This document shows, piece by piece, positions 16,243-24,327 of a stretch of DNA of 64,000 nucleotides. The DNA lies in contig NZ_CP090557.1 in NCBI RefSeq assembly GCF_021484805.1, positions 3,484,001 through 3,548,000 on the forward strand, read 5' to 3'. The stretch is from Tellurirhabdus bombi. Lineage in GTDB: Bacteria; Bacteroidota; Bacteroidia; Cytophagales; Spirosomataceae. Each line of letters begins with the position of its first letter. The first letter of the stretch is position 1. The position numbers were made by a program, and so were the translations under genes. Under the pieces are notes generated by a model, which saw only the letters and a program-made list of their open reading frames with translations, was not told the DNA's origin and ran no database searches.

Positions 16243-18045
16243 TTAATGGGACGGCAAAGATAAACGGATAAATGTAATGGCCTCCACCGGAACGCCCAAG
16301 CTATCGTACGTTCCCTGAAGATTAAACGAAAATTCTTTACTCCCAACGGTCAACGGCTTTTCGGAGAAAATTGTTGCCGACCGTCCCCGCACCTGCGCCA
16401 CCACCGTATTGCGGGGCACGGCGTGCACGATGGTCAGCCGCTGCCGGTTCTGCGCCTGGTGGGTCCAGCTAACCGATGCCATCAGGAAACTACCACAGCC
16501 CAAAGCTCCCCATAACCACGCCTTCTTTCGCTCCGTAAGCAGAACGATAAGCGACAGCAGCAAAGCCGACAACAACGCAAGCTCCAGCGGCGTCAGCACC
16601 AGACCCTTCAGAACGGAATAAGGCAGTTTTTCGGTCAGTAAAATGCTTTGGTTTAGCGCCCACATAGCCGCGTAAACCCCCATGCCGAGCAACATGGAAA
16701 GAAGCGGAATCCAGCTAACTGCCAGCAAAGCCATCGCCAGGATTAAAACCAGCGACGAAAGCGGAATCACCAGCGGGTTGGCCAGCCAGAAATACGTAGG
16801 AAACTGGTGAAAATAATAGACGCTCAGCGGAAACGTGGCCAACTGCGCTACCAAAGCCACGGAGGTTATTTTCCACAGCGAGTCGACCCAGTAGTTTTCA
16901 AATCTTAACGACTGGTACAGGGGCCGCTGCCACAAGGTTAGCCCACCTACCGCCAGGTAAGACAGTTGAAAACCCGCCGTTGTAATGGCGAATGGATCAA
17001 TCAACAAAATGAGAAACGCCGATGCCGCCAGCGTGTTGATCATGGTGTGCTTTCGGTTCAATACCTGGCCCAGCAATATGAGGCTGAACATAAACGCCGA
17101 ACGCAGCACGGGGGCCGAAAAACCCGTCATCAGCGCATAAAACCAAAGCAGGCCAAGCATCAGGGCAAAAAAGACGTATCGTCCTTTGTCGTGGTTTTTC
17201 AGAAACCCAAGCAGAAACGTCAGGGCAGCAAAAAGTACCCCCACATGCAGACCCGATACCGAAAGAACATGCACGGCCCCGGCGGCGGAATACGCCTGCT
17301 GCAACTCTGGATCGATGGAATCACGAACGCCCAGAATCATGGCTTTCACGATGGCAAACTCCTGGCCTGTTCCCACATGGTGCGTAAATACACTGTCCGC
17401 CCAGGCATTCACCGTAAACGCCAGCGCAGTCAGGCGAGAAGCGGGCGCGTAGCCGATCACCTGCCGGTCGGCGGGCCGCACGTACTGCTGGTGATAAATC
17501 TGCCGATGCGCCAGAAAGCGTTTGTAATTAAACTGACCGGGATTTCGAGGCGGGTCCACCGCTTTGGGACTTCCTCTAATCAGCCAGACATCGCCGTAGC
17601 GCGGTTTCTGGGCGACGTTTTTATCCAGATACACCAATACCGTTCCGCTCGCGGTCTGCCAGGAACTGTCGGTACGCACCCGCCGCACCGATACTTCCAG
17701 CCGAAAGGTTTTTTCCCGCTGTTCAGCCTGCGTATTGACCACCCCTTCGTAGGCCCGAATCGGTTGCTGGCTGTGCGTCAAATTGGTTGGATCGTTGGAA
17801 GCGGTATGCCGATAGGTCACTAACCAGCCTAATCCAGCCAGAAAAATCAACCCACTCAGTCCGCTCACCAGCCGCCCAAAGCTCCCCTTTCGCTGGAACA
17901 AGGCAGTCACTAGGAAGCTGCCGCCACTTACGCCCGTCAGAATCAACGCAAGCGAGAAATTGTCTTTTTTGTACAAGCATACTATAATACCTATACTTAA
18001 AGCGGTAACATACCGCACAAACGGATAAGCAGACCACCGATGCAT
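16243..18045 (-). CDS. comEC: ComEC/Rec2 family competence protein
   Basis: Channel protein for DNA uptake across the inner membrane. The first ~90 residues have several hydrophobic helices; an OB-like soluble domain follows (YEGVVNTQAEQREKTFRLEV to PRNPGQFNYKRFLAHRQIYHQ). The competence domain with about seven helices covers ~220-510, including YSAAGAVHVLSVSGLHVGVL and LMTGFSAPVLRSAFMFSLIL, both hallmarks. The 600-residue form ends after a short beta region and lacks the metallo-beta-lactamase-like nuclease domain of Bacillus ComEC; this shorter form is, to my knowledge, common in Bacteroidota. The GNAT gene ends two bases upstream of the start. Confidence 0.9.
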   Translation of the reverse strand: MHRWSAYPFVRYVTALSIGIIVCLYKKDNFSLALILTGVSGGSFLVTALFQRKGSFGRLVSGLSGLIFLAGLGWLVTYRHTASNDPTNLTHSQQPIRAYEGVVNTQAEQREKTFRLEVSVRRVRTDSSWQTASGTVLVYLDKNVAQKPRYGDVWLIRGSPKAVDPPRNPGQFNYKRFLAHRQIYHQQYVRPADRQVIGYAPASRLTALAFTVNAWADSVFTHHVGTGQEFAIVKAMILGVRDSIDPELQQAYSAAGAVHVLSVSGLHVGVLFAALTFLLGFLKNHDKGRYVFFALMLGLLWFYALMTGFSAPVLRSAFMFSLILLGQVLNRKHTMINTLAASAFLILLIDPFAITTAGFQLSYLAVGGLTLWQRPLYQSLRFENYWVDSLWKITSVALVAQLATFPLSVYYFHQFPTYFWLANPLVIPLSSLVLILAMALLAVSWIPLLSMLLGMGVYAAMWALNQSILLTEKLPYSVLKGLVLTPLELALLSALLLSLIVLLTERKKAWLWGALGCGSFLMASVSWTHQAQNRQRLTIVHAVPRNTVVAQVRGRSATIFSEKPLTVGSKEFSFNLQGTYDSLGVPVEAITFIRLSLPSH

Positions 18046-18047
18046 GT

Positions 18048-18497
18048 TTAGATGGGATAAGCCGAGGAAGGTAATACCATTTTATAGTGCTGGATGCCAC
18101 ACTCGTCGAATTGCTCGCCCACGGCCTTGAAGCCAAAAGACGCGTAGAGGGGCATGGCCGTAATTTGGGCGTGCAGGTAAATTTTTTCGATGGGTTCCGG
18201 TTGCAGGCTAAATACATCGTCCAGTACGGCTTTGACCAGGGCCCGGCCTACGCCTTTGCCCCTGAATGCACGCAGAACTGCGAAACGCTCCAGTTTAATG
18301 CCGTTGGAAGTGGAACGCCAGCGGGCCGTTCCGCAGGGTTCTCCCTCGCACCAGGCCATAAAGTGACGGCTGCTGTTCTCGTATTCATCGTATTCGTCTT
18401 CCGCCGCAACCTGCTGTTCATTAACAAAAACAGCCTCCCGAATGGCAAAGACCTTTTTTAAATCATCGGGCTGGGTAACCTGAGTAACTGCAATCAT
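18048..18497 (-). CDS. GNAT family N-acetyltransferase
   Basis: A single GNAT domain of 149 residues. Seen: the N-terminal FAIREAVFVNEQQVAAEDEYDEYE segment characteristic of ElaA-type members, the acetyl-CoA loop RFAVLRAFRGKGVGRALVKA (R/Q-x-x-G-x-G/A), and a C-terminal MPLYASFGFKAVG. It would move an acetyl group from acetyl-CoA to an amine, but the acceptor cannot be predicted. The gene is tightly packed between the M43 protease (ends 13 bases upstream of its start) and comEC (2 bases after its stop), suggesting cotranscription with comEC. Confidence 0.9.
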   Translation of the reverse strand: MIAVTQVTQPDDLKKVFAIREAVFVNEQQVAAEDEYDEYENSSRHFMAWCEGEPCGTARWRSTSNGIKLERFAVLRAFRGKGVGRALVKAVLDDVFSLQPEPIEKIYLHAQITAMPLYASFGFKAVGEQFDECGIQHYKMVLPSSAYPI

Positions 18498-18510
18498 ACC
18501 GCTAAATGGT

Positions 18511-19839
18511 TCAATGGATCAGCAATCGCCGCGTAATTGTTTCCTTGCCCTTTGTTACTTTAACCAGATAAACGCCATTCTTAAACGTATGTAACGGCAA
18601 ATCAATGGCTGAGCTGGGGGAATCGGTGTATTGCTGCGCACTAACTTGTCGCCCCAGAAGATCAAAAATGCCGACCGTGAAGGTGCTCAGGCCCGAAAAC
18701 AAAACTTCCAGCGTTGTCTTCTCGTTTTTCGAATTGGGATTGGGCGACAGATTCACCGTCAACTGCTCGGGTTGGGGCAAAACCGTCACCGACCGGATCA
18801 GCCGGGCCCGCCGGGGGCTCGCTTCCAGGACGGCGCGCATCCGTTCGGCCTGGTTTTTGGTAAACAGGTTCATGCAGCCGTCCGGTGAATAGTCCAGGTA
18901 ATTCTCGATCTGATTCCGGGTCCGCACGCCGTTGCAGGTCGAAAACCGTTCGGTACATTGGGTAGTTTGGTTCGGGCTCTCCGTGGGAGGCGTGTCTTCG
19001 CAATAATCCTCCCCACAATATGCATCGCCCCAGGTGTGCAGCAAGCCCAGCCAGTGGCCTATTTCGTGCGTTGCCGTTCGCCCGTAGAGATATGTGGGAT
19101 TGGTTACGGTCCCGGTTGCATTTCCAAAGTTCTTGTAATCGATGATAACGCCATCGGTCAGTTCATTGCGTTCGCCGCTTATGCCCGGAATGGCCGGAGC
19201 CGTCGGAAACTGGGAATAGCCCAAATAATCGTTTCGCAGCGGGGCAACCCAAAGATTCAGGTAACGGTCGCTGGGCCAGTAGGCAATCTGCGACAGCAAC
19301 AAATCGTCCTGGTAAATATCAAACGTACTTTGCTGGGGGTAATAATGCCGGGTAATGCCCGTCGAGGTGTTCCCACTGGGATCGAGCTTCGCCAGCACAA
19401 ACTCAATGCCGGTATCCGCTCCCACCGGGTTGGTGTTAAAGCCACGGGTTCCTTCCCGTCGGCGGTAATCGTCGTTCAGTACCTGAATCTGGGAAATGAT
19501 CTGCTCATCCGAAATGTTGGGATTATTGGCACCGCCTACCGTTCCAGCCGCGTTGTTGTGGACCACGTGCACCACCACCGGAATCCGGTACGTTACTTCG
19601 CCTACCCGCGCCCCTGATTTAGTGGCCGCTTTCTGGCGAAGCACGCCCTGAATCAGTTCATTCAATCGCTTTTGATCGGCCACCCGGTGGGGGTCACGCT
19701 GGCGAAGAAGCTGTTCATAAATGGCGGTCCCGCAACGCTGCGGGACCGCCTCCGTAGACAAAGACTGCGCCCTGGCCGTCAGAATTGACAACGCAAAGCA
19801 CAGTCCTGTCCAAAATGCACTATTTTTCGGAGCGTTCAT
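18511..19839 (-). CDS. Secreted M43 family zinc metalloprotease with type IX secretion signal
   Basis: Exported protease of the pappalysin/cytophagalysin family (M43). A signal peptide (FWTGLCFALSILTARAQ) precedes a propeptide-like region; the catalytic domain carries HEIGHWLGLLH around residues 258-268, the HExxHxxGxxH zinc motif, followed by cysteine-rich DAYCGEDYCEDTPP and a Met-turn (DGCMNLFT). The C-terminal ~75 residues (LSPNPNSKNEKTTLEVLF ... YLVKVTKGKETITRRLLIH) are a type A sorting domain for type IX secretion. It should therefore reach the surface or medium. The start overlaps the phoH stop by 20 bases. Confidence 0.92.
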   Translation of the reverse strand: MNAPKNSAFWTGLCFALSILTARAQSLSTEAVPQRCGTAIYEQLLRQRDPHRVADQKRLNELIQGVLRQKAATKSGARVGEVTYRIPVVVHVVHNNAAGTVGGANNPNISDEQIISQIQVLNDDYRRREGTRGFNTNPVGADTGIEFVLAKLDPSGNTSTGITRHYYPQQSTFDIYQDDLLLSQIAYWPSDRYLNLWVAPLRNDYLGYSQFPTAPAIPGISGERNELTDGVIIDYKNFGNATGTVTNPTYLYGRTATHEIGHWLGLLHTWGDAYCGEDYCEDTPPTESPNQTTQCTERFSTCNGVRTRNQIENYLDYSPDGCMNLFTKNQAERMRAVLEASPRRARLIRSVTVLPQPEQLTVNLSPNPNSKNEKTTLEVLFSGLSTFTVGIFDLLGRQVSAQQYTDSPSSAIDLPLHTFKNGVYLVKVTKGKETITRRLLIH

Positions 19840-20767
19840 ACGCTGAGATGATCTCTTTCACGAGCCGGTGCCGAACCACGTCGCGTCCGTCGAGCTCCAC
19901 AAAGGCTATACCGTTGATGTCTTTCAAAATTTCAACCGCTTCAATGAGACCAGAACGCTGGTTTTTTGGTAAGTCAACCTGCGAGCGGTCACCCGTTATG
20001 ATGGCTTTCGAGGTAGGACCCATCCGCGTCAAAAACATTTTCATCTGCATCGGCGTCGTATTCTGCGCCTCATCGAGTAAGATAAATGCGTGATTGAGCG
20101 TTCGTCCGCGCATGTAAGCCAGCGGCGCAATTTCGATAATCCGGTTCTCAATGTAAAATTTGAGTTTTTCCGCCGGGATCATGTCATCAAGCGCGTCATA
20201 AATCGGCCGCAGATACGGATCGATTTTCTCTTTCAGATCACCCGGCAAAAAACCAAGGTTTTCGCCCGCTTCAACGGCTGGCCGGGTAATGATGATTTTC
20301 CGAACCTCTTTGTTTTTCAAAGCCCGGACCGCCAGCGCAACGGCCGTGTACGTTTTCCCCGTCCCCGCCGGTCCAACCGCAAAAACAAGGTCATACTTGG
20401 CCGCCGTATCGACTAATTTCTGCTGATTAGCCGTTTTGGCCCGCACAATAACTCCTTTGGTTCCATACACCAGCACGTCATCGTCGGTTGGCTCCGTTGG
20501 GGCCGAAGCCGCGTCAGGCCGATTCAGGAAACTGCGCACATGCTCATTCGTCAGTTTGCCATAGCGCAGGTAATGCTCCAGCAACGAGTCCAGGATGTCC
20601 GTAATGCGGGTAATTTCGGGGGTTGTTCCTTTGATTCGGATTTCGTTTCCCCGCGAAATAATTTTACTCATCGGAAAGGCCGCCGCCACTTCCTTGATGT
20701 TGTTATTCTCGACACCTAGAAAGTCTATCAGTGACACATTGTCGAGTGTAATTACTTTTTCAACCAA
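19820..20767 (-). CDS. PhoH family ATPase
   Basis: PhoH-like P-loop ATPase of 315 residues, related to RNA helicase-type domains. An N-terminal KH-like region (SKIISRGNEIRIKGTTPEI) precedes the ATPase domain with Walker A GPAGTGKT, Walker B ILLDEAQNT and the conserved MFLTRMGPTSKAIITGD and RHRLVKEIISAYE. The start is TTG at 20767: an in-frame TGA lies nine bases upstream and the protein from this codon (VEKVITLDNVSLIDFLG) matches family N-termini, so no ATG is available. The role is probably in RNA metabolism. Its last 20 bases overlap the M43 protease gene. Confidence 0.92.
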   Translation of the reverse strand: MVEKVITLDNVSLIDFLGVENNNIKEVAAAFPMSKIISRGNEIRIKGTTPEITRITDILDSLLEHYLRYGKLTNEHVRSFLNRPDAASAPTEPTDDDVLVYGTKGVIVRAKTANQQKLVDTAAKYDLVFAVGPAGTGKTYTAVALAVRALKNKEVRKIIITRPAVEAGENLGFLPGDLKEKIDPYLRPIYDALDDMIPAEKLKFYIENRIIEIAPLAYMRGRTLNHAFILLDEAQNTTPMQMKMFLTRMGPTSKAIITGDRSQVDLPKNQRSGLIEAVEILKDINGIAFVELDGRDVVRHRLVKEIISAYERSEK

Positions 20768-21130
20768 ATCGGTTCAATAGGTTTGAGGTGATACAAATGT
20801 TTTTGCCGGATCAAATTCCGGTAATTCCTTTAAGTATACAACAATTTTTCCAATAAATTATTTCCACGTCGTAGCGCAAATTGCAACTAATTTCGCACCG
20901 GGGACACGCTGAACCACGCCGGCTGGTTTTCTCTTTTCGCGGACGAAGCCATTTAATAAAAGTACTTGGGTATTTCTCAAAAAATAGCCGGCTGCGCGCA
21001 AATATTTTGCTAAAAATATAGTTTGTTTACATACAGACAGTTAGCGTTGTTGCTCGTCCAAGAGAATTGAATCCGGGGCACAATGGCATTTCTATTTCTT
21101 GCCCTTAATGGTTATACTTGCACTAACCTT
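20768..21130. other. Intergenic region between phoH and dnaB
   Basis: 363 bases separate the divergent phoH and dnaB starts. It is AT-rich next to both genes and contains no credible ORF or tRNA. TATACTTG at 21112-21119 resembles a -7 element but would leave almost no leader before dnaB. No other clear structure was seen. Confidence 0.5.
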
Positions 21131-22747
21131 ATGGAAAACGGACGTCCCAATAACTCCCCTTACCGAAAGACTCCCGGCTCAATTCGCGACCGCCGAATGT
21201 CCGACGGAACCAATCAATACCTGGCCCCAACCGGATTCGGCAAGCTACCTCCACAGGCGCTGGATCTGGAAGAAGCGGTGCTGGGCGCGTTGATGATTGA
21301 AAAAGATGCGCTCTCCGCAGTCGTTGATATTCTGAAACCCGATAGTTTTTATAAAGAAGCACACCAGCGGATTTATAATGCCATTCTGACCCTTTTTGGA
21401 AACTCAGAACCAGTTGACCTGCTGACGGTGAAAACCCAGCTGGCCAAAAGTGGTGATCTGGAGATCGCGGGCGGGGCGGGCTACATCGTTGAGCTGACGG
21501 GCAAAATTGCGTCGGCGGCCAACATCGAATACCACGCCCGGGTCATTGCCGAAGCAGCCATCAAACGGGCGCTGATTTCGGCGGCTACCGAAATTCTGCG
21601 GGACGCGTACGAAGACTCCCAGGATGTCTTTAACCTCCTCGACCGGGTTGAACAAGAGCTTTTCCGGATTTCCGAGTCCAACATCCGGAAGAACTACGCC
21701 GACATGGGCAGCATCATGCGGATGGCCTTGGACGAACTGGAACAAAAGAAAAACAACCGCGACGGCTTAACGGGCGTTCCTTCTGGATTCAGCGCCCTCG
21801 ACCGCGTCACGGCGGGCTGGCAACGCTCCGAACTCATCATCCTGGCTGCCCGGCCTGGTATGGGTAAAACCGCCTTTGTGGTCAGTGCCCTGCGCAACGC
21901 CGCCGTTGACTTTGGCCAGCCCGTTGCCATTTTCTCCCTAGAGATGTCGTCGGTGCAGCTCGTCAATCGGTTGATTTCGGCGGAAGCGGAAATTGACAGT
22001 GAAAAAATCAAAAAAGGCAATTTGGCCCCGCACGAATGGGCGCAGTTGCACCATAAAATTCAGCGCCTCACGGAAGCGCCCATTTTCATTGACGACACCC
22101 CAGCCCTGTCCATTCTGGAGCTACGGGCCAAGTGCCGCCGTCTGAAAGCCCAGCACGACATTCAAATGGTGGTTATTGACTACCTGCAGCTCATGTCGGG
22201 CGATTCGAGTAAGGGAACTGGCAACCGGGAGCAGGAAATCGCCTCGATTTCGCGGGCGCTCAAAAACCTGGCGAAGGAACTAAACGTGCCTGTCATTGCC
22301 CTGTCGCAGTTGAGCCGGGCCGTGGAAACGCGGGGTGGCGACAAGAAACCTCAACTTTCTGACCTTCGGGAATCGGGGTCTATTGAGCAGGATGCCGATA
22401 TGGTTATCTTCTTATACCGTCCTGAATACTATGGAATTACGGCCGATGAAGCAGGTAACCCAACCACCAGCATGGGCGAAGTCATTATGGCTAAAAACCG
22501 GAGTGGTTCGCTGGATACAGTGCAGCTGCGGTTTATCGGTAAATACACCAAATTTGCGGACATGGATGGGTATTTCATGCCGCCGACCAACCCCGCCAGT
22601 CCTTTCGGGCCATCTGGCGGCTTTGACAACAACACGTCCGGTTTGAGTAATTTTGAGAGCGGTGGCGGCGGCATTATCAAAAGCAAGGCCAATAATCTTT
22701 CCGGTGGCTTTGGCAACATCGACCCGAACCAGCCGACTCCGTTTTAA
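21131..22747 (+). CDS. dnaB: Replicative DNA helicase
   Basis: DnaB is the hexameric helicase that unwinds DNA at the replication fork. The start at 21131 (MENGRPNNSPY) is preferred over 21083, which would add a hydrophobic, cysteine-containing stretch not seen in the family. The N-terminal domain (LPPQALDLEEAVLGALMIEKDAL) is followed by a RecA-like domain with Walker A ARPGMGKTAF, Walker B VVIDYLQLMS and the motif QLSRAVETRGGDKKPQLSDL. The C-terminus is a glycine/serine-rich tail (about 50 residues), usual in Cytophagales. The 538 residues are slightly longer than in E. coli. Confidence 0.96.
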   Translation: MENGRPNNSPYRKTPGSIRDRRMSDGTNQYLAPTGFGKLPPQALDLEEAVLGALMIEKDALSAVVDILKPDSFYKEAHQRIYNAILTLFGNSEPVDLLTVKTQLAKSGDLEIAGGAGYIVELTGKIASAANIEYHARVIAEAAIKRALISAATEILRDAYEDSQDVFNLLDRVEQELFRISESNIRKNYADMGSIMRMALDELEQKKNNRDGLTGVPSGFSALDRVTAGWQRSELIILAARPGMGKTAFVVSALRNAAVDFGQPVAIFSLEMSSVQLVNRLISAEAEIDSEKIKKGNLAPHEWAQLHHKIQRLTEAPIFIDDTPALSILELRAKCRRLKAQHDIQMVVIDYLQLMSGDSSKGTGNREQEIASISRALKNLAKELNVPVIALSQLSRAVETRGGDKKPQLSDLRESGSIEQDADMVIFLYRPEYYGITADEAGNPTTSMGEVIMAKNRSGSLDTVQLRFIGKYTKFADMDGYFMPPTNPASPFGPSGGFDNNTSGLSNFESGGGGIIKSKANNLSGGFGNIDPNQPTPF

Positions 22748-22761
22748 GGAAGAATAGCCCT

Positions 22762-22810
22762 AAAAAAAAGCGTGACGAACTTTATAATCAGTTCGTCACG
22801 CTTTTTTGTT
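22762..22810. terminator. Bidirectional terminator between dnaB and rlmD
   Basis: A near-perfect stem (AAAAAAGCGTGACGAACT at 22764-22781 with AGTTCGTCACGCTTTTTT at 22790-22807) and short loop end in T-runs on both strands. It serves the convergent dnaB and rlmD genes. Confidence 0.9.
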
Positions 22811-22819
22811 TTTAAGCCT

Positions 22820-24274
22820 TTAGCTTCGTTTCTCCAGCACGGCAATGTTTTCTACGTGGTGCGTGTGGGGGAACATATCCACCGGTTGCACGTCTTTTAC
22901 CTGATACAACTCGTCCAGAATCGCCAAATCACGGGCCTGCGTAGCCGAGTTGCAGCTTACGTACACAATCCGTTGCGGCGCAGCCACCAACAGGTTACGC
23001 GTTACCGCTTCGTCCATGCCCGCACGCGGCGGATCGGTAATCACCACGTCCGGGCGTCCGTATTTGCCGAATAATTCCGGCGTGAGTAGTTTTTGCATGT
23101 CCCCCGCCAGAAACTCCGCGTTGGTGATGTTGTTCACCTGGGCGTTGATCCGGGCATCTTCCACGGCGGCCTCGACGTATTCGATGCCCAGCACCCGTTT
23201 GGCCTGACGCGCCACGAACAGCGCAATGGTACCGGTACCGGTATACAAGTCATACACCAACTCATTGCCCGTCAGGCCCGCCCATTCCCGCGTAACGGCG
23301 TACAGGCGATTGGCCTGCTCGGTATTGGTCTGGTAGAACGACTTGGGGCCAATGCGGAACGTCAGCGGTTGCCCGCTGCTGTCTTCCATCTGCTCCTCCA
23401 TGTAGGGCTTTCCGTGAGCCGTAATGACCTGCTGGTCCTGATAGGAGTCATTTTTTTTGGTATTGATGATGTAATTCAGCGATGTAATGGTCGGAAAAGA
23501 CCGGATCAAAAACGCCAGAATGCCGTCGAGCCATTCGGGTTTATCATACGCCACCTGCACCGTTACCATCAATTGCCCGTTGGAGGCCGTTCGGATAATC
23601 AGCGTCCGCAGATACCCTTCGTGCGTTTTGAGGTTATACATCGTCAAGTCGTTCCGAATGGCGTAATCAGCCACGGCCAGACGGATGGCGTTGGACGGAT
23701 CCGGTTGCAGATAGCAATGCTCGATGGGCAATACTTTATCAAACCGCTTCGGCACGTGGAAACCGACGACGCGCTTCTCCAACTGCACGCCTGAGCGAAT
23801 GTCGGCATCGGTCAGCCAACGGCCTTCGGTGCACGTAAATTCAAGTTTGTTGCGGTAATACGTGGTCGATTGAGACGGCATGGTGGGCCGGATTTCCGGC
23901 AATTCGACTTTACCAATGCGCGTCAGGTGATCAACCACCTGCTGGCGCTTGAAACGCAGTTGCTCGTCGTATTGAATATGCTGCCATTTACAGCCCCCAC
24001 ACAAGCCAAAGTGCGGACAAAACGGTTCTGCCCGAATCTCCGAATAATTATGTATCCGCTCGACAATGGCTTCCCGGTATTGCTTTTTCTTATTGACAAC
24101 CAGCAGGTCTACCACATCGCCGGGGGCAGCCACGGGTCCGCCCGGACGGGTCTCAACAAAAATAACCCCTTCGGGCGTCCGCACCAGGCATTTCCCTTCT
24201 GCGGCTACATCATCTATTTGAACTCCTGTTAGTCGCTCTTCTGTTTTATTGTGTTTCCTACGCATACTCCTCAA
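22820..24274 (-). CDS. rlmD: 23S rRNA (uracil-5-)-methyltransferase of the RlmD/RumA family
   Basis: SAM-dependent 5-methyluridine methyltransferase. A TRAM/OB-like domain (KTEERLTGVQIDDVAAEGKC) leads; the iron-sulfur cysteines CPHFGLCGGCKWQH lie near residue 90. The methyltransferase domain has VYDLYTGTGTIALFVA and ITDPPRAGMDEAV; the catalytic Cys is in YVSCNSATQARDLAIL. This is RlmD-type by overall layout, though TrmA-like or RlmC-like specificity cannot be separated by eye. A second ATG at 24265 could be the true start. The gene is divergent from the large surface protein with 53 bases between starts. Confidence 0.9.
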   Translation of the reverse strand: MRSMRRKHNKTEERLTGVQIDDVAAEGKCLVRTPEGVIFVETRPGGPVAAPGDVVDLLVVNKKKQYREAIVERIHNYSEIRAEPFCPHFGLCGGCKWQHIQYDEQLRFKRQQVVDHLTRIGKVELPEIRPTMPSQSTTYYRNKLEFTCTEGRWLTDADIRSGVQLEKRVVGFHVPKRFDKVLPIEHCYLQPDPSNAIRLAVADYAIRNDLTMYNLKTHEGYLRTLIIRTASNGQLMVTVQVAYDKPEWLDGILAFLIRSFPTITSLNYIINTKKNDSYQDQQVITAHGKPYMEEQMEDSSGQPLTFRIGPKSFYQTNTEQANRLYAVTREWAGLTGNELVYDLYTGTGTIALFVARQAKRVLGIEYVEAAVEDARINAQVNNITNAEFLAGDMQKLLTPELFGKYGRPDVVITDPPRAGMDEAVTRNLLVAAPQRIVYVSCNSATQARDLAILDELYQVKDVQPVDMFPHTHHVENIAVLEKRS

Positions 24275-24327
24275 AAATTCCGTAAATTAAGCACGCCTTA
24301 GCCGCAACTCCAATTATTACCATTTGC

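Noticed and set aside
16966-17823. 285-codon open frame on the plus strand
   Set aside because: Antisense to comEC; unnaturally rich in Gln, Lys and His.
21112-21119. TATACTTG as dnaB promoter
   Set aside because: Imperfect match, no -33 element at the right distance and almost no leader.
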